Positions 56,380 through 64,000 of a stretch of DNA of 64,000 nucleotides are shown here, piece by piece; positions within the stretch are counted from its first letter, which is position 1, and each line of letters begins with the position of its first letter. A program made the translations under genes and the position numbers. The stretch is from Sporocytophaga sp. (GTDB lineage: Bacteria; Bacteroidota; Bacteroidia; Cytophagales; Cytophagaceae): positions 682,001 through 746,000 of the forward strand of contig JANQAB010000004.1 in the NCBI GenBank assembly GCA_024707265.1, given 5' to 3'. A model generated the notes under the pieces. The model saw nothing but the letters and a program-made list of their open reading frames with translations, ran no database searches and was not told where the DNA came from.

Positions 56380-56756
56380 TTAAATAGAATTAGCACAAAT
56401 AGACTTGTTTATTATGGCATACAGGATATCAAATTCGACGCGCAGAGTTTACTACCCTAGGTTGTAAAATCTTTTACTTGACGAAATTGCGGAATTTATT
56501 GCCTGGGGGACGGATTAAAGAAGGGCCTATTGAAGCTAAATAATTAGTCAATTACAATGAATGCTAATTTATTTGAAAAATAGCGGTTTATGGTTAAAAC
56601 TTGTACGGGTAATTCATTTTCTTAAATAGCATTATATTTTTAGATTCTAAATCTGAAAGGTATGATGACAAATGAATATTTACCGAGGAGGGGGAGACTT
56701 CTAATTTTTTTATATAGAACTAAAACTTAATTTGCACGTCTTTAAGCAAATTTTAC
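56380..56756. other. non-coding gap upstream of nrnA
   Basis: No gene. A short coding-like stretch ending near 56541 (RNLLPGGRIKEGPIEAK then stop) may be a remnant; nothing else is seen. Confidence 0.35.
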
Positions 56757-57767
56757 ATGAATCCATACAAAGAGATAGAAAACGAAATATTAAATGCCTC
56801 TCACATTCTTATTACAGCGCATAAATCCCCTGACGGAGATTCGGTAGGGAGTTCGTTGGGGTTACTTCATTTCATAGAAAGTTTAGGTAAAAAAGCTGTA
56901 ATAGGTCATCCGGATCCTGCGCCAGAGTTCCTGCAATGGCTGGAAGGAGCTGATTCAATAATGTATATGGAAAGAGATGAAGAGGTTTTGAAAAATCATT
57001 TTCAGAAAGCTGATCTTATTTTTTGTCTGGATTATAATGGTTCCGACCGTGTAGGTCCTGAAATGCAGCAGCTTATTAAATCCACTTCCGCTAAAAAAAT
57101 CATGATCGATCACCATCTCAATCCTGAAGATTTTGTGGATATTATGATCTCAGATCCGGAAGTATGCTCAACTGCGCAGCTTATTTATGAACTTATAGAA
57201 CAATCAGGACATGCAGATTTATTAAACGAAAAAATCGGAACGCCTTTATACTTGGGAATACTTACAGATACCGGATCATTTCGCTTTCCATCGGTGCAAC
57301 CAAGAACCCATGAGATATTAGGCAAATTACTAGGGGCAGGAGTTCAGCATCATCTTGTCCATGAACAGTTAAATGACAATAATACCGTTGCCCGCCTAAA
57401 GTTGCAGGGATATGCGATGAGCGAAAAACTGGAAATTCTTGATAGCTGCCATGCTGCAATTATTTCTCTTACAGAGACTGAGCTTACCCGATTCACCGCA
57501 CAGAAAGGAGATACAGACGGTCTGGCTAATCTCGCATTATCTATCAAAGGAGTCAGGATTGCAGTTTGCCTTTATGAAAAAGAAGGGAAAATCAAGATGT
57601 CATTCAGATCTAAAGGACAAGAAAATCCTGTTAACATTTTGGCTGAAGAACATTTCGACGGAGGGGGACATGCCAATGCTTCAGGAGGTATCAGCGAATT
57701 AGGTATGGAAGCTACCTTAAAAAAGCTAAAAACTTTACTACCGGTTTATTTTAAATCGGATAAGTAA
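56757..57767 (+). CDS. nrnA: DHH phosphoesterase, NrnA-type oligoribonuclease/pAp phosphatase
   Basis: 336 residues. DHH domain: HKSPDGDSVGSSLGLLHF (metal ligands), FCLDYNGSDRVG, and the family motif IDHHLNPEDFVD. The C-terminal DHHA1 domain ends with FDGGGHANASGGISE. Breaks nanoRNAs (2-5 nt) to mononucleotides and dephosphorylates pAp in the cytoplasm, replacing Orn, which Bacteroidota generally lack. Stands alone between two glycoside hydrolase genes. Confidence 0.92.
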   Translation: MNPYKEIENEILNASHILITAHKSPDGDSVGSSLGLLHFIESLGKKAVIGHPDPAPEFLQWLEGADSIMYMERDEEVLKNHFQKADLIFCLDYNGSDRVGPEMQQLIKSTSAKKIMIDHHLNPEDFVDIMISDPEVCSTAQLIYELIEQSGHADLLNEKIGTPLYLGILTDTGSFRFPSVQPRTHEILGKLLGAGVQHHLVHEQLNDNNTVARLKLQGYAMSEKLEILDSCHAAIISLTETELTRFTAQKGDTDGLANLALSIKGVRIAVCLYEKEGKIKMSFRSKGQENPVNILAEEHFDGGGHANASGGISELGMEATLKKLKTLLPVYFKSDK

Positions 57768-57955
57768 GAAGAACTAATTGTTTCTTCTACTGATATGATG
57801 TTGATGAATTACAGAAGGTCTGTTTGAAGCCTTTTCCGGCTCAAATGGACCTTAATTTTTTGAAAGAAGTACTATTTTTTATGGTTAATTAATTGCATAT
57901 CAATAGGGTTTTGCTATTCTTTGCCGGATATTTCAGTTTGAATCTTTAATCATCT

Positions 57956-60559
57956 ATGACAAAACTCAGCTATTTATTATTCTCCTTTTTATTGGTTTTA
58001 AATTCTACATTCAATGCCCGTTCCTATGCAAAAGAACCATCATATAATGGGCAGAAAACAGTTCTTTTAGATCAAAATTGGGAATTCAGACAAGTAGGTA
58101 AGGAGAAATGGGCTAAGGCTTCAGTACCCGGTTGTGTACATCAGGATTTAATTGAGAATGGCACTATTCAAGATCCTTTTTTCAGATTAAATGAATTTGA
58201 TGTGCAGTGGATAGAAAATGAGGATTGGGAATACAGAACTACGTTTTTTGTTTCCAGGGAAATAATTAATCAGGAGATCAAGGAACTATACTTTAAAGGA
58301 CTCGATACTTATGCTGATGTTTATCTGAATGATTTATTGATCTTGTCTGCTGACAATATGTTCAGGTCATGGAGCATAGGATGCAGTAATCTCAAAGAAG
58401 GAAACAACCAATTAAGAATAGTTTTCAAATCACCTGTTAAAATAGGCCAGGAAAAACTGGATAAGGTTGGATTCCTTATTCCAGTGCAAAATGAACAAGC
58501 TCCAAAAGGAAAGCAGAACTCTGTTATGACCAGAAAAGCAGCCTATCACTATGGCTGGGACTGGGGGCCAAGACTTGTAACATCCGGAATATGGCAGCCT
58601 GTTTATCTTTGTGCCTGGTCAAAAGGAAAAATCAGAGATGTTTTCTTTCAGCAGAAAAATCTCTCCTCCAAAATTGCCAATTATTCAGCAGCTATAGAAG
58701 TTGTTGCGACAAAGGATGGATCAGGACAAATAGATGTATCTGCTGACGGAAAGCTTCTTAATTCTGTGAAGGTTCAGCTAAAAAAAGGTTTGAATACATT
58801 TAATCTGGACCTTGCTATTAAAAATCCGGAGCTTTGGTGGAGCGCAGGATTGGGCAAACCAAAACTATATAATGTTAAAACTATCCTTCAAATAGAAGGT
58901 ACTGAAACGGATCTAAAAGAATCAAAGCTGGGAATTCGGACATTAAAAGTAATTCAGAAGAAGGATGCTCTCGGAAAATCATTTTATGTTGAATTGAATG
59001 GGATTCCGGTATTTATGAAGGGAGCTGATTATATTCCGGGAGATAACCTGATCACGAGAGTGGGACAGGATAAATATAACAGAGTTATCAATGAGGCACT
59101 CGATGCAAATATGAATTCACTGAGAGTCTGGGGCGGAGCAGTATATGAAACGGATCAGTTTTATGACCTCTGTGCAGAAAAAGGATTGATTATTTATCAG
59201 GATTTTATGTTTGCCTGCAGTATGTACCCTGGGGATGGTACATTTGCAGAAAATATCAGACATGAAGCTGAAGAGCAGGTTAAACGTCTGAGAAATTATC
59301 CTAATATCATGCTGTGGGCTGGTAATAATGAAATCCTCAATGGATGGCATGAATGGAACTATCAGGACCGTTTTGGTTATAACAACCAGCAAAAGGATAC
59401 ACTTTGGAAGTACTACACTAACATATTCTATAAAGTACTCCCGGAAGCTGTGCTAAAGTATGATCCGGAGAAACTATACTGGGCTTGCTCTCCGCAATCA
59501 GAGGAGGATAAACTGCAAACACCGTTTTCAGGAGATCAGCATTCCTGGTCCGTGTGGTTTGGAGAACAGCCATTCTCAAGCTATGAAGAACAACCAGGAC
59601 GCTTTATCAGTGAATATGGATTTCAGTCTTATCCATGTATCAATACACTAAAGAAAATTGCTTTACCGGAAGATATGCATTGGGAATCTGAGGTACTACT
59701 GAAAAGGCAGAGAAGTCCAATGGAGTGGATCGGAAAGGGAATGAATGGCAATCATATGATAGACAGATATATGAAAAAAGAGTTTAAAACTCCGAAAGAT
59801 TTCGAATCATATGTTTATATAAGTCAGTTGCTACATGGACAGGCTATAAAGACTGCCGCAGAAGCACACAGGAGAAATATGCCCTATACGATGGGCTCAT
59901 TGTATTGGCAAATAAATGATTGCTGGCCTACTGTTTCATGGTCTACAGTTGATTACTTCGGAAACTGGAAAGCCAGTCATTACAGAGCGAGAGATGCTTA
60001 TCAGGACTTAATTGTTAGTTTTGCCCAGCGCAATGATACAGTAAAAGTATTTGTTGTATCAGACAAATTAAAAAATACTAATGCTGAACTGCGCATCAGT
60101 GTATATGACTTTTCCGGTAATCTTATAGAAGCAACTTCTGAGAAGGTTACAGTTGCTGGTAATACAAGCAAAGTGTTTTTCGAAAATAAATTATCAGATT
60201 TGTTGAAGGGAAAGAGAAAGGAAGATGTTTATATAAAAGGTGAATTATCAGAAGGGGGAAAGGTAGTAGTCGAAAATAATTTTTTCCTGGTGCCTTATAA
60301 TGCTTTGTCTTTGCCTAAACCAAATGTGCTTGTAAAGCTATTCCAATCAGAGGATAACTACACAATACAAGTGAGATCTGATAAATTTGCTAAAGATGTT
60401 TATTTGTATTTTGATGGGGTTGATTGTAATCTGAGTGATAATTTTTTTGACCTTGATGCAAACAAAACCAGAACCCTGACTTTTAAAATTAATGGAAAAC
60501 CTTCAATAGAGGAGTTGCAGAGAAAGTTGAAAGTGCTTACAGTAGCAGATAGCTATTAA
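57956..60559 (+). CDS. exported GH2 beta-mannosidase
   Basis: 867 residues, normal for the beta-mannosidase branch of GH2. Signal peptide (MTKLSYLLFSFLLVLNSTFN). Sugar-binding jelly roll ~35-200 (VPGCVHQDLIENG), Ig-like domain ~205-320, TIM barrel ~320-670 with acid/base Glu459 in AGNNEILNGWHEW and nucleophile Glu553 in ISEYGFQSYP, then C-terminal beta domains. WDWGPRLVTSGIW is characteristic of mannosidases. Removes terminal beta-mannose from manno-oligosaccharides, probably in the periplasm (no T9SS tail). Fits hemicellulose use together with the xylan enzyme. Confidence 0.92.
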   Translation: MTKLSYLLFSFLLVLNSTFNARSYAKEPSYNGQKTVLLDQNWEFRQVGKEKWAKASVPGCVHQDLIENGTIQDPFFRLNEFDVQWIENEDWEYRTTFFVSREIINQEIKELYFKGLDTYADVYLNDLLILSADNMFRSWSIGCSNLKEGNNQLRIVFKSPVKIGQEKLDKVGFLIPVQNEQAPKGKQNSVMTRKAAYHYGWDWGPRLVTSGIWQPVYLCAWSKGKIRDVFFQQKNLSSKIANYSAAIEVVATKDGSGQIDVSADGKLLNSVKVQLKKGLNTFNLDLAIKNPELWWSAGLGKPKLYNVKTILQIEGTETDLKESKLGIRTLKVIQKKDALGKSFYVELNGIPVFMKGADYIPGDNLITRVGQDKYNRVINEALDANMNSLRVWGGAVYETDQFYDLCAEKGLIIYQDFMFACSMYPGDGTFAENIRHEAEEQVKRLRNYPNIMLWAGNNEILNGWHEWNYQDRFGYNNQQKDTLWKYYTNIFYKVLPEAVLKYDPEKLYWACSPQSEEDKLQTPFSGDQHSWSVWFGEQPFSSYEEQPGRFISEYGFQSYPCINTLKKIALPEDMHWESEVLLKRQRSPMEWIGKGMNGNHMIDRYMKKEFKTPKDFESYVYISQLLHGQAIKTAAEAHRRNMPYTMGSLYWQINDCWPTVSWSTVDYFGNWKASHYRARDAYQDLIVSFAQRNDTVKVFVVSDKLKNTNAELRISVYDFSGNLIEATSEKVTVAGNTSKVFFENKLSDLLKGKRKEDVYIKGELSEGGKVVVENNFFLVPYNALSLPKPNVLVKLFQSEDNYTIQVRSDKFAKDVYLYFDGVDCNLSDNFFDLDANKTRTLTFKINGKPSIEELQRKLKVLTVADSY

Positions 60560-60593
60560 TATAGAACAAAATATAGGAGTCTCTCTGTTTAAA

Positions 60594-60631
60594 AAAATAA
60601 GGCCTTTAATTATCATTGAAGGCCTTATTTT
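60594..60631. terminator. bidirectional terminator between convergent genes
   Basis: Perfect 13-bp stem aaaataaggcctt / aaggccttatttt with a 12-base loop. Confidence 0.92.
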
Positions 60632-60643
60632 TTTATAAGCATA

Positions 60644-61154
60644 TTATACCTGTTTGTTCTTATACATTCTGATCATTTCGCCGTATCCGAGGCCCATGGC
60701 AAGACCATTAACGGACATTGCAATTCTCTTTGCCTTGGTAGATTCTGTTTTAGCGGATTCAATCCAGTTGGAGAAATATCTCTGGTGAGATTTAGGTAAG
60801 GACTGAAAGAATTTTAACGCTTTAGGTTCATCTTCCAGGCAAGTCATAAAATCTTCAGACAGTTTTTTTTCTTCGGTATCTATCGTCAGTTCGACAGCAA
60901 CCATCGCACCTTTATTTTTCTTTATTGCTTTTCTTACAGATGCATTTAAAGGCATGATATAGTTACCATCTCCCATAGGCAGAATGCTTATGCCATTAAT
61001 TTCAAAGGCATCTAATTTGCCTTTTACTCTAAAGGATTTTTTTAGAGGATGGTTGTAGTTGTTGAGCAACGTCTTTAGGGATTTCTATGTAGCTCCAACC
61101 TGTTTTCTCTCCTTTTTCTTCGAACTGGAGGATAATTGTATTAAATTTTATCAA
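60644..61154 (-). CDS. DUF1905 / YdeI-like protein (frameshift in T7)
   Basis: Two frames join if one T is removed from 61037-61043, giving 169 residues. The DUF1905 half begins IKFNTIILQFEEKGEKTGWS and runs through SFRVKGKLDAFEINGISILP. The C-terminal half has LEDEPKALKFFQSLPKSHQR, a YdeI/OmpD-associated helical domain. The start is probably TTG 61154. This family has been linked to bacteriocin or peptide resistance in other bacteria, but evidence is thin. Cytoplasmic. Confidence 0.8.
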
Positions 61155-61238
61155 TTGAGTTCGTAGGTTTATCAGAACCCCAAGATAAAAAATAGGAAGA
61201 TATAATGTGTCAGGTCAAATAATAAAATTATAAATCTG

Positions 61239-61871
61239 TTACAAATAAGGATTACTGCAGCCAATCACAATCTTTTTTAGTTTATCCAGATTGACAGTAT
61301 CTGTTACATCAGCAGAGAATCCTAGAATATTGGTCTTTCCTGTAATAGGATTAAGGAAAGGAACTTTATGTGTTTTGAATACATAGGTTCTTCCGTTAGC
61401 CAATGAAAAGTTTTGATTAGGAAGTTCGATACTTTTGTTTTCATCTAAAACCTCTTTGTCAGACTTTCTGATGATTTCTATTTGTTCTTCATGCTGGATA
61501 AAGTGTGCGTCTTCTTTGCCTATAATTTGTGCTTCATCCAGGCCAAACAGCTCAGCTTCCATTTTATTTATTAATAGATATTTACCTTGTTCGTCTTTTA
61601 GAAAAACTGGAAAGGGCATACCTTCAATAATTACTTTAAGAAAATCATAAGTTATTTCTTCTTTTACTGGCATAGGATTGACAGAGTTTTCAATCAGAGA
61701 TCTAAGCACAGACTGCTCGTATTCATCTGTATGACTAAGTAATAAACTTTTAGCTTTTTCGGTGTTTCCTTTTATGATGTATTCAATAGTAGATAGAATA
61801 GTATTAAGCTTATTCTCGAGGAAGGAAACCCGATCCTCGGGAGACATTGACTTGGCAACTTCGTTAGTCAT
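61239..61871 (-). CDS. single-PAS-domain protein
   Basis: 210 residues. An N-terminal helical region ~1-70 (SFLENKLNTILSTIEYIIKG), then one PAS domain ~75-200 (MPFPVFLKDEQGKYLLINKM, LGFSADVTD). There is no output domain, so it must act through a partner; a LuxR regulator gene with its own PAS-like region lies 0.6 kb away on the same strand. The ligand is not predictable. Confidence 0.82.
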   Translation of the reverse strand: MTNEVAKSMSPEDRVSFLENKLNTILSTIEYIIKGNTEKAKSLLLSHTDEYEQSVLRSLIENSVNPMPVKEEITYDFLKVIIEGMPFPVFLKDEQGKYLLINKMEAELFGLDEAQIIGKEDAHFIQHEEQIEIIRKSDKEVLDENKSIELPNQNFSLANGRTYVFKTHKVPFLNPITGKTNILGFSADVTDTVNLDKLKKIVIGCSNPYL

Positions 61872-62263
61872 ATATTCAAATATTTTAGTGATTACATTGC
61901 CTTTAGATGAGTGAATATCCTTTTACAATTATTCACGTACAATAGATCCCCTACATCAAACAATTGTCAATAGATTGATTATTCTATTTTTGAAATTGTA
62001 TTTTTCCTCGTTTAAAAGCGTTTTACGATTTAGACTATTTAGTAGTTTTGTTATATAAAAAAATAACTAGTCAAAGTTTAAATAATTATATTTTTGTTTG
62101 ATTTGTCCCTTAATTGCTGATTAATTAAAGTTTAATGGTGTTTTATGTGAATTGAATTTATTTGCCAAAAAATTATATTTTTTAAATAAGTGCATATTTG
62201 TATAAAACAAACATTAGGCTTTAGGCGTAAAAATCCCTCCAAGCTATTAAAATCACAATTACT
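61872..62263. other. non-coding gap
   Basis: Very AT-rich, no ORF, no strong hairpin; divergent promoter space for the PAS gene and the small ORF. Confidence 0.4.
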
Positions 62264-62449
62264 ATGGAACAGGATGTATTTTTATTATTGAAGGACTATT
62301 ATTCGCTCAAGTCAGAGAGACAAAAGATACTTGCACAGAACTGTACCAACAGCAAAAAAAGCAGACCTAGCGAACTGGATGAAATTGAGCAAAAAATGCA
62401 ATCTTTATTTGAAATAATAAAAAAGGATTGTAGAAATTCTTACTACTAA
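62264..62449 (+). CDS. small hypothetical protein
   Basis: 61 residues, helical and charged (LLKDYYSLKSERQKILAQNC; LDEIEQKMQSLFEIIKK), with a clean ATG. Its composition is protein-like, but there is no family match or operon support. It could be a small regulator or a spurious frame. Confidence 0.45.
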   Translation: MEQDVFLLLKDYYSLKSERQKILAQNCTNSKKSRPSELDEIEQKMQSLFEIIKKDCRNSYY

Positions 62450-62479
62450 CTTCTTATATCAGATTTGGCAGGTTTTTAA

Positions 62480-63146
62480 TTAAATAAGATTAAATGCCTG
62501 TGCAAATTTGGTTAGTTCATATTGATTCTGAATTCGTAATTTATTTCTGATATTCTTACGGTGAGTACTAATTGTTTTTTTTGAAATATGAAGCATTTCA
62601 GCTATATCAGCAGATTGCTGACCCATAGCCATTTGTTTAAGAATCTCTTTTTCCCTGTTGGTCAAACTTGAAAATAATTTATGATTTTCCCGAAGGAATG
62701 TATTTTCATCTAACAACCTGTCAACTTTTGCATTTATTGAATTTTGCGAATCAATCGGACATGCAATAATTATGATATGCGTAGGTGCTCCATTTTCATC
62801 CGAATGAAATATTTTTAACGTGCTGAGATACCACGTCCAATCGTGGTTTTTACTTTTTCTCACTTGTTGAAAAAATGAAATTAATTCATTCTCATTTTTT
62901 GGACTCGATGAGTTTTAATATTTTGGGTGAATAATCTTTCCAGTCTTCAATATTAAAATACCTATCATTGTATTCAGCGTTTTCAATGCTTTTAATCTCT
63001 TCCAGATCCACACCAAGAATATTCAAGCCACGAGAAGACATGTATTCAATTTTCAAATCAAAAAGATTTTGTATGATGATGACACCGGGAATTAAATCTG
63101 ATGTTGCAGCTATGCCCTCAAGTTTTCGCTTAAAAGGAAGATTCAT
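62480..63146 (-). CDS. PAS-LuxR transcriptional regulator (frameshift in T6)
   Basis: Removing one T from 62895-62900 joins the two frames into 221 residues. N-terminal ~130: a PAS-like sensor (LIPGVIIIQNLFDLKIEYMS, then DWTWYLSTLKIFHSDENGAP). C-terminal 65: a GerE/LuxR HTH (LTNREKEILKQMAMGQQSAD, ISKKTISTHRKNIRNKL). No REC domain, so it is controlled by ligand or protein contact rather than phosphorylation. The gap 63147-63316 to the divergent enolase-superfamily gene is the likely shared promoter region. Confidence 0.85.
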
Positions 63147-63316
63147 AATAGTTTAATATGTTATTCTTGTAAAATGTTATTCTGACTTGGTTAATTAGAA
63201 ATATTATTTTCAATTTGTTCCAATGAAAGTATTCTCTTCATCTTTAAATCAAGACTGGAATAATAACTTGGTTTTCAAAGGTGTCATTAATTTTAAAGTT
63301 AAATATAATTTTACGA

Positions 63317-64000
63317 ATGCTTATAAATGTCATAGAAATTTTTAAATCTAAAATAAAGCTTTTAGAGCCATTCAAGATTTCTTTGGGTATTTTGGATTAT
63401 GCTGAAAACGTAATTGTCAGAATTACAACTGATAATGGTCTGGTTGGCATCGGAGAATGTAGTCCGTTCAGGACTATTAATGGTGAAAGTATGGATACCG
63501 GTTTTATCGTCGCGCAATACTTAGGAAATGTCCTCATTGGGGAAAATCCACTTGCAATCGAAGAGTGTGTCACTATGATGAATAAAGTCATATATGGAAA
63601 TACCAGTATTAAAAGTGCTTTTGATATGGCTTTGTATGACATTGCATCACAGTATGCTAATTTACCATTGTACAAATTTCTTGGTGGAAACAATTCCACA
63701 CAGATTATTACAGATTATACTATAAGTATAGACAGGCCTGAAAAGATGGCTGATGATGCCATTAAAATAAGAGATAAAGGTTTTAAAATCATTAAGGTTA
63801 AACTTGGAGGAACGAGAGGAGATGATATAGAAAGAATTAAGCGGATCCGTACTCAAATAGGATATGATATTCCCCTGAGAATTGATGCTAATCAGGGCTG
63901 GGATTGTCGGACAGCAGTTGAGGTACTTAAAGATCTTGAACCTTATAAAATTCAACATTGTGAAGAGCCTATCCCGAGATGGGATTTTATGAACCTTCCT
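63317..64000 (+). CDS. enolase-superfamily dipeptide epimerase-like enzyme (3' end outside window)
   Basis: The frame opens at ATG 63317 (MLINVIEIFKSKIKLLEPFK) and is still open at the window edge, with 228 residues visible. The N-terminal capping domain includes TTDNGLVGIGECSPF. The barrel starts with IIKVKLGG (KxK catalytic lysine motif) and RIDANQGW (metal-ligand Asp), and EEPI supplies the next ligand. This fits the muconate-lactonising subgroup, most like L-Ala-D/L-Glu epimerases that act on cell-wall dipeptides. Substrate unproven; the rest of the protein is not visible. Confidence 0.88.
   Translation, partial: MLINVIEIFKSKIKLLEPFKISLGILDYAENVIVRITTDNGLVGIGECSPFRTINGESMDTGFIVAQYLGNVLIGENPLAIEECVTMMNKVIYGNTSIKSAFDMALYDIASQYANLPLYKFLGGNNSTQIITDYTISIDRPEKMADDAIKIRDKGFKIIKVKLGGTRGDDIERIKRIRTQIGYDIPLRIDANQGWDCRTAVEVLKDLEPYKIQHCEEPIPRWDFMNLP

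Noticed and set aside
63397..63958. Minus-strand frames at the right end
   Set aside because: They are antisense to the enolase-superfamily gene, whose motifs are clear on the plus strand.

Overview
The window looks like a chromosomal segment of a Bacteroidota (Cytophagales-type) gliding polysaccharide degrader, close to Sporocytophaga or Cytophaga. That placement is inferred from several things: low GC, almost no Shine-Dalgarno sequences, three secreted proteins with C-terminal type IX secretion (T9SS) sorting tails, a TAnnTTTG-type promoter, and xylan/mannan enzymes. The genus is not proven.

Layout. 1-4.8 kb: two T9SS adhesin-like proteins. 4.8-11 kb: an accessory region at the 3' end of dinB. 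Two fragments copying the last codons of dinB (4912-4986, 8818-8877) and four members of a palindromic repeat family split it into modules. The modules carry an MNT-HEPN fusion, a lipoprotein, an operon of five small tightly overlapping genes, a chimeric membrane ORF and a Fic protein. 11-15 kb: the dinB-dnaE translesion cassette. 15-17.5 kb: decaying accessory genes (KilA-N, HigA-like antitoxin, small membrane protein). 17.9-25 kb: ilvC, alpha/beta hydrolase, rhodanese, LysR, GNAT, and a methyltransferase/Hsp70-like pair. 25-30 kb: an unusual NlpC/P60-SGNH esterase fusion, an RRM protein, a cold-shock protein, and a group II intron behind the cold-shock terminator whose RT has YAYD in place of YADD. 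30-43 kb: an NAAA-like amidase, a GAF/multi-PAS sensor, a cysteine-rich exported protein, a DMT exporter, paired lipoproteins, TerD and envelope proteins. 43-50.5 kb: a signalling and stress block (PilJ-type kinase, REC-CRP/FNR regulator, PAS kinase, D-lactate dehydrogenase, two universal stress proteins). 50.6-52.4 kb: a TetR/thioesterase pair with two matching operators, and an HD hydrolase. 52.7-60.6 kb: a CE4-GH8-CBM9 xylan enzyme, NrnA, and a GH2 beta-mannosidase. 60.6-64 kb: a YdeI-like protein, PAS and LuxR regulators, and the start of an enolase-superfamily enzyme.

At least eleven genes are split by a single-base length change, nearly all inside a homopolymer, and each reads cleanly once one base is added or removed. 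This pattern fits sequencing or assembly error better than real decay. I annotate those genes as full-length with the suspect base named. The HigA-like gene and the dinB-tail fragments look genuinely decayed.

The most novel-looking item is the dinB 3'-end region with its palindromic elements. The paired outer arms of those elements change together from copy to copy. No integrase or transposase is visible, so the mobility mechanism is unknown.
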